Assembly (NCBI RefSeq): GCF_000183385.1
Contig: NC_014760.1
Location: 62,001 to 126,000, forward strand
From: Mycoplasmopsis bovis PG45
GTDB lineage: Bacteria > Bacillota_I > Bacilli_A > Mycoplasmatales > Metamycoplasmataceae
Direction: 5' to 3'
Length of the DNA: 64,000 nt
Part shown: positions 55,040 to 64,000 of the stretch, in pieces
How positions within the stretch are numbered: the first letter of the stretch is position 1
Layout of the letters: each line of letters opens with the position of its first letter
The notes under the pieces: model-generated
Told to the model about the DNA's origin: nothing
The model's database searches: none
The model's input: the letters and a program-made list of their open reading frames with translations, nothing else
Program-made: the position numbers and the translations under genes

Positions 55040-55585
55040 TTATTCGCCAGTTAATCCAGCTTTCACTATTTCATAGAGATCTTCACCATAAAGAGATTTA
55101 ATTATTAATAGGCCTAGCTCAATTCCAGTAGATGCTGCTTTTGCTGTAAAAAGCTTATCACTTTGTGAAACTCTATCACTGCTTCTGTGTCTTGAGCATG
55201 TTTTAGCAATATGTTTGATTGGAAATGAACTATATTGCTCATTATCCTTAATAATGCCATTTTCATATAAAGCATTAGGTGCATCACAAATTGCAAAAAC
55301 ATATTTATTTTGATTTCTAAACTCTCTTACTATTTCTAAAGAATCTGAATCTTCTCTTAGTTCTTTTGCTCCGGCACCGCCAGGAACAAAAACGGCATCA
55401 TAGTCAGATACATTAATTTTAGTTACTAAATTCAAATCAACAATTCCATGTTGTCCATTAGCTTTATCATAATGGGGATTAAAATATGCTATTTCCTCAA
55501 CTTTTTCTGAGCGTTTTAAGACGCTTAATACTGAAACTAACTCCATATCATTAAAATGATTATGTACAAGCACTAGTAATTTCAT
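55040..55585 (-). CDS. DJ-1/PfpI-family protein
   Basis: 181 residues. The fold signature is clear: N-terminal KLLVLVHNHFNDMELVSVLSVL with the acidic residue, AVFVPGGAGAKEL, and the nucleophile elbow VFAICDAPNALYE with the reactive cysteine, then TAKAASTGIELGLLIIKSLYG. Members include glyoxalase III/deglycase-type stress proteins, ThiJ and peptidase PfpI; the exact activity cannot be read from sequence. No signal peptide. GAAGGAA precedes the ATG. It follows the membrane-protein gene 55602-56510 by 16 bases on the same strand. Confidence 0.9.
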   Translation of the reverse strand: MKLLVLVHNHFNDMELVSVLSVLKRSEKVEEIAYFNPHYDKANGQHGIVDLNLVTKINVSDYDAVFVPGGAGAKELREDSDSLEIVREFRNQNKYVFAICDAPNALYENGIIKDNEQYSSFPIKHIAKTCSRHRSSDRVSQSDKLFTAKAASTGIELGLLIIKSLYGEDLYEIVKAGLTGE

Positions 55586-55601
55586 ATTTCCTTCTTTCTA
55601 A

Positions 55602-56510
55602 TTATGCACCAACAACACTTTTCTTACGCCTTAGTATACCTTTTCAGATTGCTACAAAAATTAAGGCAAGTGGTAAAAAGATTGTTAAGGCAACAACAAC
55701 TAAATAAACTCTTAGTCACATTTTATTACGATTGCTTTTTGCTGTTTCAATCTGGTCATGAATTTCCACCGATTTTTCACCAAAAAAGTCACCAATATCA
55801 TCTAACCTTTTTTTGTCTATTAGCCTAATCACAACATAAGCCACAATAAGTGCAGCCATAATTATTGTGCAAATAAGGCAGAACAATTGAGTATTTTTAA
55901 AGCTTTTATCCAATCATTTTGGTCATTCTAAATTAATATAAAATGAGCCGTCTCTACTTCCAGCTTCCCAATTACCTGATTTATATAGCCCAAAAATGAT
56001 AAGTGTAATAAGTCCTAGATAGGTAAGGATAAAAATTAATATCCATAATAAGTTAATATCTTTTAAAACAATTCTTTTATAAACTAAATGAAATGTTGAG
56101 CTTGAAGTATAATCACCTGCTGAAATAGCTTCACGGTGCCTCTGAACAGTGTTAGACCACTGTCTTTTTTCAATAGCATTTTTTATTGTGTTTGCAAATG
56201 AAATAAAAGCAACTATTGAAAAGAGAACTAAATATCCAATTAATGGCTTATCACCATTATTAACTTTAAAAGGCGGAACTTTATATCAAGTTAGAATAAA
56301 AAATGTAACAGATGCAAAAAAGATAAATAAAGAAATAAAAATCATAAATGACTTGATTTTCTTTTCTGATTTTATTACTTTGTACATCCTAGGCGAAAAT
56401 TGATTCATTGGATCTCTATATGTTTTTTTAGCCTCGGTTGCAAAAGAAACATCTCTATTGCTTTGCACAATTTCCATTGTTTCTCTGTTGTGAATTGGTC
56501 TATATTTCAT
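55602..56510 (-). CDS. Hypothetical membrane protein, 302 aa
   Basis: Not recognised. Six hydrophobic segments can be counted (about 55-74, 88-107, 145-165, 205-227 and 275-296, plus a weaker one), separated by charged loops; residues 1-50 are hydrophilic (RPIHNRETMEIVQ). The C-terminus is basic (WKGILRRKKSVVGA). About eight UGA tryptophans divide the frame under the standard code. Start ATG 56510 is followed by a good coding stretch, and GAGGTAA stands just upstream. Co-directional with the DJ-1 gene. Confidence 0.7.
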
Positions 56511-56639
56511 TACTTACCTCTATATATTATTAATTATATATAAAAGAAGTATCATTAAATATTATTGAGAAGCTTAATTGTAAGTGTTATAAGTTATATA
56601 GCAAATATGAAAAAATATTTTTTTGTAACAAATTATTTT

Positions 56640-56831
56640 TTTTATTTATAATTAATCTCGTTATGAATACATTCAACCAATATAATGTGCGTTCAATTAT
56701 GGCTAACATTAAGATGATCTTCTTAATGAAATTTTGCTATTAGCTCCACATTTATTAGGTTATAAAAAAGCATTTTATATACATTAATAAGTAATACCAG
56801 ATAAAAGTAGGAGCAAATCCTACTTTTATTT
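56640..56831 (+). other. Non-coding stretch with decayed coding traces and an orphan terminator
   Basis: The 509 bases between 56511 and 57019 hold no intact gene. Short traces read MNTFNQYNVRSIMANIK (from 56662) and, after a stop in another frame, NEILLLAPHLLGYKKAF, each ending quickly. A strong hairpin AAAAGTAGGA/TCCTACTTTT (56804-56828) with a T-rich tail closes the stretch. This looks like the last remains of a deleted gene with its terminator. The family cannot be told. Confidence 0.35.
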
Positions 56832-56942
56832 AATGCAATTTTATAGAAGTTACTTATTACAAATACTAATATATGTTCATAACACAAAAAAACACATATT
56901 TATACATACATTTGAAATCCTTAAATATTTTTGCCATACATT

Positions 56943-56948
56943 TATAAT
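56943..56948 (+). promoter_or_regulatory. -10 box of opp operon
   Basis: TATAAT about 72 bases before oppA; AAAGGAA (57009-57015) is the ribosome-binding site. Confidence 0.45.
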
Positions 56949-57019
56949 TTAATGTCAATTTTCTATAAGTATTCAAAGAATGTTATGGCTTATTAATGTA
57001 TATAAAAGAAAGGAATAAT

Positions 57020-59905
57020 ATGCCAACAAAAAGAAATAAATTATTTTTATACTTAGGGACATCTGCAGTTGGCTTGGCCACACCATTAGTGGCTGCTAGA
57101 TGCCAAAATGAAGAATATCAAGAATTGGATTACAAAAAATGAACCAATGTCTTGGATGGCAGGCCTGAGTCATTATGAAACTTAGAATTAGAATCCAAAG
57201 GCTATGAAAGTGGCGAATCAAAAGTTCAAAATGACTTAATTGCTCAAGGTATTCTTAGAGCACCTGCACCAGGAAATAGACCTGCTGTTTCTGAATATTC
57301 ATTTGATGGGTCTGTAAGCTATGGTTCATGACAAAGATCAGCATTAGAATCTGCTCAAGGTATCTTAATTAGAAAAGAAGCTCTATTTTCACCAATTGTT
57401 ATTAAAACAATTCAAGGACAATTTGTTAATGCCCGTCCTTCAGTATGAAGATACAAATTAGAATTGGGGTCAAAAGTTATTGTTACTGATAATAATGGTA
57501 AAACTCACGAATTTGACAATGATTTAGTCAACGAATTCCCAGCAGCTGATTCTGAAACAGTTAACCACAAAGGCAAAAGTATTGCTACTTTCAAAAATCC
57601 TATATATCAAGCAACCTCAACTGATGCAAAGAGCATTAACAGTAAGCAATTCCAAGAAGTTTTAAAGAAAGCTAAAAAACTACAATTTGAAGTTGTAAAA
57701 GGCCAAAAATGAATAAATAATAAGGGCGAAGCAACTAAATATGAAGTTGTTGCTAAGGACTTCTACTACTCATGACTAAGAACAACAGGTAGAAATGTTG
57801 AGCAGCGCGAAAAATTATTAAGTGAATCTACAGATTCTCAGTACAAAAATGGTCAAAAAAGCGATGAAATTGATAAATTTATTAACCAAAAATGATTAAC
57901 ACCAAATTCAAACTTCTTTACAAAGAGTTCAAAATATTCTAATGAATACGTTTACCAATTTTTAAGCATTGATTCATCTAAGTTTTATAAAGAAGAATTA
58001 TTCATTGAAGGTGACAAACTTACATTTAATCCACTAACAGAAGGAAAACAAGGTTCATTTGACTTGCTTTTTGAACACATAGCAACTTCACAAGACTTTT
58101 CAGCAGCACCATCACAATTATTAGAGGAGCATGATCAAGATCCAGATAAAGTTCCTGTTAAGCCATTAAGACCACAAGTTGAAAAAACGACAACCGATGA
58201 ATATAGGAAAATTTTAAATGGCACTAAAGGATCATTAGCAAGTAAAATTGGACTATACTGATATGGTTTCCATGAAGATGATGTTCTAACTGCTGGTAGG
58301 TACTACTATGCTGGATGAAACCCAAGTAATAGAGAAGAAACCTACAAATTAAATCCTCATTATAGAAAAGAAAATCCAAAGGATCCAATTGCCAAGTGAA
58401 AAGAATCAAGAAGAATTAAAGAATATCGTACATGATACCAAGGGGATTCATTAAACGAAAATATCTTTAAAACAGCTGTAAAGAACGATTTCTTAAGAGG
58501 AAAATTGGCATTTGCACCTCAATCATTATTAGATAAAAAAGACTTAGATTTATTTAGTAATAGACAGCGTGACTATGGAGCAAGTTTTATTAGAGAAAAT
58601 AACCCAACAACTAGTCCATATCAATTCTTAACCTCATACATACCATATTCACAAAAACATACTAATGAAACTAAATTCAATTTTAATGAACATTTTGCAA
58701 AATTAGCATTTGGCGCTTCATTAAAAGAAATTAGAGAAGGTGGCAAACCAACTAATTTAAAAGATAAATTAGGTGGCACAGCTGTTGCATTTAGAACATT
58801 AATTAACTCTGCAATTAACTGAGAATATTTAGCTAAATACATCAGCAATGATAAAAAAACTGCATGAGTTAGCTTAATTGCGCCTAACACCGCAATTCAA
58901 GCTAGTGATCAAAATGGCAAAATTGTTCAACCTGCAGAATTTGCAGATAAATTTAATGAACAATTCTTTGTTGATGCCCAAGGAAACAAGGTTGCTACAG
59001 TTACTCCTAAAGAAAATAAAGACAAATCAACAGTACAAAGTGATGCTGAGAGATTCAAATCAGCTAAATTTAAAGAAATCCAAGCTGAGGTTAAGAAAAT
59101 CTTAGACAAGTATTATAAAGATAATAATCTAAATGCAGACAAAGATAAAGTTGAGTGAACTTTAATTAACCGAAATGTTGGTTCATTTAACCCACCATTA
59201 TTAGAACAATTAGTAAGATGAATCCCAGATCTTTACAAGGCTCTTGACCCAAGACTTAGTGCAACATATAAAAAGTTTGACGCTAGAGAAGAATGAGTTT
59301 CAGCTATTGCTTCACATACTTCATATGCAAACTTTGCTTCAATTAGATATGACACAAACAACATAGGCGCTGGTTATGATGGATTAGGCTTATCATCACT
59401 AAGAGTTATCTTAGTATTGATTAATTCAGATGCTGAACTTCAAAACTCATTAAGAAAGAGCTTCCCACAATTAGTAAAAGTTGCTGATGAATTCGTTAAG
59501 TTTATGAACGATTCTAAAAACCAATTTAAATGAAGTGTAGATTTCAAACATTGAAAAGATGTAGAAAGCAAATACTGAGATGATTTAAATGATGATCCAA
59601 GTGTATATAAATGAAACGAAAGCGAGAAAAAACTAGAAAGGAATACTGATACATATACTAAATGAACACATCTTTCAGCAGCTAGCGCCGAATTCTTTGT
59701 TAAATATGCAAACAGTTTACCTCTAGAAGATAATATTGCTCTATCAAACGAATTATCAAACTACTATGGTAGAGTTCCTGAACCTGCATTTTTAATAAAC
59801 AAAGATCAATTTATTATCTCATTCCTAAGTCCATCTCTTTCTAGACCATATACAGGAACAGACGCCTTATGGTTTGCTGACTTTGTAATCCGTGATAATA
59901 AATAA
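57020..59905 (+). CDS. oppA: Oligopeptide ABC transporter substrate-binding lipoprotein OppA
   Basis: 961 residues. A signal peptide (MPTKRNKLFLYLGTSAVGLATPLVAARC) ends in a lipobox cysteine at 28, so the protein is lipid-anchored outside the membrane. The rest is a large hydrophilic SBP_bac_5-type protein, about twice the size of ordinary OppA, as is typical for mycoplasmas; middle features include KDFYYSWLRTTG and ALRTLINSAINWEYLAKYI-like segments. About twenty UGA tryptophans. In M. hominis the OppA homologue is also an ecto-ATPase and adhesin, but I see no clear Walker A motif here. Identity rests mainly on being the lipoprotein at the head of oppBCDF. Confidence 0.88.
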
Positions 59906-59936
59906 TTAAATAACTAAAATAATATAAAATTAAGCT

Positions 59937-61058
59937 ATGTTTAAGTATATATCCAAAAGAATAGCTATGGCTATTCTTACATTATTTATTGTTATAATCT
60001 TTTCTTATACACTATTAGCGGCTTTTGGTAAGAATCCATATGAAGGGATAGAAGCTGAATACATAAACAATGCAAGGCCAGGTGATGTTGTATTAGAACA
60101 AATAAAAAGAGATGCAGAGAACTATAGAAATACTCCTGTTTTAGTAAAATTATTTAATTACTTAGGTGGCTTATTTAAAGGGGATTTTGGAACTCTTTAC
60201 GGAAAAATAAAAGGACAAAATGCTTTTGGCCAAAGTGTAGTAGCAGTGTTCTGAGAATACATGCCAAATAGTTTATTTGTTTCGCTTCCTGCCTTTATAG
60301 TTAGTGCACTTTTAGGAACAACCTTAGGCATTGTAGCCGGGTATAAAAGAGGAACCATTTGAGACAGCATAATAAATGTATTTGTATTCATTTTTATAGC
60401 AGTACCTTCATTTATTATTGCTCCTATGTTTATTAACTTATTTACTAAATTAGGATTCCCAACTACATATACTGCATGAGTTAGAAATGATAGTTCAGGT
60501 GTAAATAGTTTTGCAAACTTTTTCAAAAGTATTATTCCACCAATTTTAGTTGTTTCACTTAGCTCAATGGCTGTATATACACTTTATGCAAGAAACCAAA
60601 CAGTAACTGTTTTAACATCAAATTATGTGCTTATAGCTAAAACAAAAGGCTTAAGCACAATGCAAATATTTAGAAAATATGTATTTAGAAACATTTCAAT
60701 TCCACTTAGTGCAATAATACTTCCTTCATATATAGGCTTATTATCAGGAAGTATAATCGTTGAAAGATTCTGAGGAGTTGAAGGAACAGCGATGATACTA
60801 GCATTTGCCTTTCCAAATGCTGAGATAAATCTAGTTATGTACAGCATAATACTATTTACCTCATTAAGCGTGTTTACAGACATATTGGTTGATATTTCAT
60901 TTGTAATATTAGACCCTAGAATTGTCTATGGTTCAAACTCTGGAGTTAACTACTTACATATTTTCAAAGCATATTTAATAAGAAAAAGAAGGCTAAAAGA
61001 ATTATTCAAAGAACAAGAAGAATCAACAATTATTAACGAGGAGGTGAACGCCAACTAA
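59937..61058 (+). CDS. oppB: Oligopeptide ABC transporter permease OppB
   Basis: 373 residues, six membrane helices. Begins MFKYISKRIAMAILTLFIVIIFSYTLL, the usual OppB start. The permease coupling loop reads NYVLIAKTKGLSTMQIFRKYVFRN (EAA motif type, A-x-x-KG), followed by a last helix pair and LVDISFVILDPRIVYG. C-terminal charged tail is longer than usual. Three or more UGA tryptophans. GAGGAGGTGA at 61038-61047 within its end serves oppC; the genes overlap by one base. Confidence 0.94.
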
Positions 61059-62326
61059 TGAATTCCTTAGAATTTAATAAAAAGTATGAATTAGACTCCG
61101 AAACGGCTTCTAAAATAGTTCCATCCCAGAGACCTAAGTCTACTAACAGCATTGCTGGAAAACCAAAAGTTTTGATTGTTGAAGTCCTTAAAAGATTTTT
61201 TACAAATCCAGTGGTTGTCATATCAACGATAGTCTTTTTAACGATTATCATAACAGCTGTCATAGTAACTATTTTTCCAACATATAAACCAGGGACAAGC
61301 ATTGCTTCAGATGCAAAGTCAAACAACTACTGAGATCAAGGCCTTTCAGATGTTGGTGGCCTACCGCCTGTATTTGCCCCTCATATTTCAGTAACAAACT
61401 CGTCAATTATTGATCAAGTTAATACCTTCAATGATCCAAATTATGCTTATTCAAAGTACTTAAAGGAATATTTAGACTTTAGATCAGTAGCTTCTGACAG
61501 AATCATAATTGACTATTACAAGTACTACTATGCACGTCAATTAAATGTAGCTATTGTTAAAGCATTTAATGAAGGATATGTAATTGACGATTCATTTGTT
61601 AATTATTTAAAAACCCAAGTTGATCAATTTACACTTAAAACCTACTTTGGTACAACTTTTTCAGACCGTGACATTTGATCAACTGTATGAGCTGGCGCAC
61701 TAGAATCAATTAAAATAGCATTCTTTGTTGCTACAGTCGAAGTTATTATTGGTGTTACTATTGGAGCATATTTAGGTTTTCATGCTGGAAAATGAATTGA
61801 CACAGTGCTTATGAGAATGATTGATATTTTCCAAGCTCCACCTTCTATTATTTGATTGCTAATGTTCATTTCCCTAAGCAAGGATGGACCAAATGATTGA
61901 ATTTTAATAGCTGGTTTACTATTTACAGGTTGAACCTGACCAATTCACTCAACTAGATTATTTATAATAACTGTAAAAGATGAAGAGTACATTTTAGCTT
62001 CCAAAAGTATCGGCGCTTCAAAGAACAGACAAATATTCTTTCACGCCCTACCAGCTATTTTAGGTAAAATAGCAATGAACTATGTACGTAGAATTCCTGG
62101 TGTAATATTAAGTATTGCTTCATTGTCATTCTTAGGTTTTTATAACTCACCTGATTCATATAACCTTGGTAAGTTCTTGAGTGACAACATAGGTAAAGAA
62201 ACCGAAAACCCATGAATAGTTATTATTCCTGCAACAACACTATTATTATTAAGTTTAAGCTTACAATTTATAGCAATTGGGCTTCATGACGCCTTAGATC
62301 CTAAAGTAATTAAAATTAAAAGATAG
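61058..62326 (+). CDS. oppC: Oligopeptide ABC transporter permease OppC
   Basis: 422 residues. A first helix (about 46-68) is followed by a large external loop of about 130 residues, then five helices. The coupling loop is EEYILASKSIGASKNRQIFFHALPAI, and the end LQFIAIGLHDALDPK matches the OppC/DppC C-terminus (GDxLRDALDPR). Many UGA tryptophans. The external loop is longer than in model OppC. Pairs with OppB to form the channel. Confidence 0.94.
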
Positions 62327-62340
62327 TTTGAAAGGTAATT

Positions 62341-63489
62341 ATGGATACAAATATTCAATCTAATACCACTGTTGAAAACGAAGCCATGAGTGATTTTAAT
62401 GACAAATTATCTTCAATTAGGGTTGAAAAGTTACCTAATAATCAACTTTTAAAAGTTAGAAATCTAAGAGTTGATTTTAAAAACGGGCGTAATTCACTTA
62501 TAAGAATAGTTAGGGGTGTAGATATTGACGTTAATAATGGGCAAATTGTTGGCTTAGTTGGTGAATCTGGTTCTGGTAAGTCGGTTACTTCTAAAGCATT
62601 AATTAATGTCAATGAGAATGCTTTGGTTTCATCTGATGAGTTGGTCATTAGCGACATTGACTTATCTAAAATTAAAAAGCAAAAATTATGAGAATCAGTT
62701 AGAGGACACTATATTGGATATATTCCTCAAGATCCACTTACTTCACTTAATCCTACTAGAAAAATAGGTAAGCAACTACTAGATGCTTTAAATTTAAATA
62801 GCGAGTGAAAATGAAGATCTAAGGAGGAGAAAAAAGCCTATTTAATAGGCCTTTTGGAAAGATTTGGCATTCATGATGCCGAAGAAGTTTATGATAGATA
62901 TCCACATACATTAAGTGGCGGGATGAAGCAAAGAGTTGTTATAACAATGGTTGTTGCTTTAAAACCATTATTAATAATAGCTGATGAGCCTACTACTGCT
63001 TTAGATCCAACTGTGCAAGCTTCAGTTTTAGCTCTTTTTGAACAAATACGTCAAGAGTACAATATATCAATAATTTTAATTTCGCATAACATTAGTGTTG
63101 TCGCTAAGTTTTGTGAATATATTTATGTTATGTATGCTGGCAAAATTGTTGAAAGAGGAACTAGAAAAGATATTTTTACTAATCCAGCTCACCCTTATAC
63201 ATGAGCGCTTATCTCGGCTATACCTGAAAATGATGATGAGAGATTATTCTCAATTCAAGGAACCCCACCAGATATGGCAAACTTACCTATCGGTGACCCT
63301 TTTGCACCTAGAAATGACTTTGCCTTAGAAATTGACTATGAAAAAGAACCACCATTAATTGAAATTAATAGTCATCATAAAGCAGCAACGTGACTACTTC
63401 ACCCTGATGCACCAAAAATACAAAGACCAAAAGAATTAGAACATAGACTAAAAAGTTTTAGAAAGGTATTTAAAGACGATGAAGAATAA
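62341..63489 (+). CDS. oppD: Oligopeptide ABC transporter ATP-binding protein OppD
   Basis: 382 residues. Walker A GLVGESGSGKSVTSKA near 73-88, Q-loop YIPQDPLTSLNP, signature LSGGMKQRVVI, Walker B LLIIADEPTTALD, H-loop ILISHNISVVA, and the Opp-type C-terminal segment with NPAHPYTWALISAIP and GDPFAPRNDF. The cysteine-rich Fe-S-like C-terminal motif of some OppD is not seen. Insertion of about 40 residues before the signature compared with short family members. Overlaps oppF by 11 bases. Confidence 0.95.
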
Positions 63490-64000
63490 CGACAATAAAA
63501 AAGTCATTTTAGAAATTCAAGATCTTAAAAAGTACTTTTTAAATAACGGTAAGGTCAACAAAGCTGTTGATGGTGTGTCATTTAAATTACATGAAGGTGA
63601 AATAGTCGGTCTAATTGGTGAGTCAGGAAGTGGAAAAACCACTGTTGGACGTTCAATTCTAAGGCTTTATGACGATTTTAATGGTTTTGTTACTTTAGAT
63701 GATCAAATCATTAGCGGAGAAAGCATTTCTAAAAAACGCGAAAAGTTTTTGCGTAAAAGAGTGCAAATGATCTTTCAAGATCCACACGCGTCTTTAAACG
63801 GCCAAAAAACTATCTATAGCATTCTTAAAGAACCTTTAGTTGTCAATAACATAATTAAGCAAAAAACTGATGATCTATTTAGTGACTGAAAAAAAGTTAC
63901 TGAGAACTTTCAATTTACATTTTTGCTTTATGCTAAAAAGTTAAAAATTAAAAACCTTAAGGCAATTAATGAGCCATCTAGCACATTTTTTCCTAAATGA
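63479..64000 (+). CDS. oppF: Oligopeptide ABC transporter ATP-binding protein OppF (5' part)
   Basis: First 174 codons; the gene runs past the window end, where the last triplet TGA (63998-64000) is read as tryptophan. Walker A LIGESGSGKTTVGRS near 45-60 and Q-loop MIFQDPHASLN are present. From about residue 140 an additional segment (WKKVTENFQFTFLLYAKKLK) follows where the helical domain should come, so the mycoplasma protein has an insertion before the signature motif, which lies beyond the window. Completes oppABCDF. Confidence 0.9.

Noticed and set aside
57020-59905. Ecto-ATPase Walker motif in OppA, as in M. hominis
   Set aside because: No convincing G-x4-GK-S/T was found by eye; a structural alignment would be needed to claim it.

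Overview
This window comes from a mollicute, very probably a Mycoplasma/Mycoplasmopsis of the hominis group (bovis/agalactiae type). It is strongly AT-rich, and nearly every gene reads through in-frame UGA codons at conserved tryptophan positions (genetic code 4). Gene content is that of a small-genome, wall-less glycolytic/pyruvate-oxidising parasite. Species assignment is inference; no rRNA is present.

Regions, left to right. (1) 1-3945: a tRNA-Arg(ACG), then a minus-strand comEA-comEC competence pair. comEC is interrupted near its 3' end by an intact IS1634-like element (332-2208) flanked by a perfect 145-bp direct repeat of comEC sequence. (2) 4040-7942: minus-strand mnmE-tatD-rsmA-gpsA. 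(3) 8070-12421: an unknown plus-strand gene, then gap, serS and a family-2 glycosyltransferase on the minus strand. (4) 12593-19040: rpmH-rnpA-yidC, lplA plus an alpha/beta hydrolase, a PQ-loop membrane protein and asnA. (5) 19165-23853: polC and two tandem arginine tRNAs. (6) 23946-37055: a tightly packed 12-gene run rarA-pheS-ung-pheT-glyA-pip-sufS-sufU-dinB-nadD/yqeK-rluB-lipoprotein, with overlaps or very short gaps. (7) 37092-40164: rpoE, fba, a lipoprotein nuclease, and rplK-rplA with a candidate L1 leader site. (8) 40210-42773: a minus-strand three-gene operon of unknown function, one member with a nucleotidyltransferase-like signature. (9) 42994-48765: two SPOUT methyltransferases, a mini-DivIVA protein, rbgA, a small membrane protein, hprK-lgt-trxB. 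(10) 49780-54597: the pyruvate dehydrogenase genes in two transcription units (pdhAB and pdhCD). (11) 54779-56510: rpmB, a DJ-1/PfpI protein and a membrane protein. (12) 57020-64000: oppABCDF, the last gene running off the window.

The most interesting features are: the pyruvate dehydrogenase locus, where no lipoyl domain is visible in E2 or E3, E2 is split into a linker peptide and a bare catalytic domain, and E3 carries a nine-cysteine N-terminal extension where other mycoplasmas carry a lipoyl domain; the IS insertion whose long target duplication leaves comEC almost full length; the orphan operon 40210-42773; and the packed 12-gene cluster in which ung separates pheS from pheT.

Coordinates of CDS include the stop codon. 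Functional names rest on motif recognition by eye; no database search was run.
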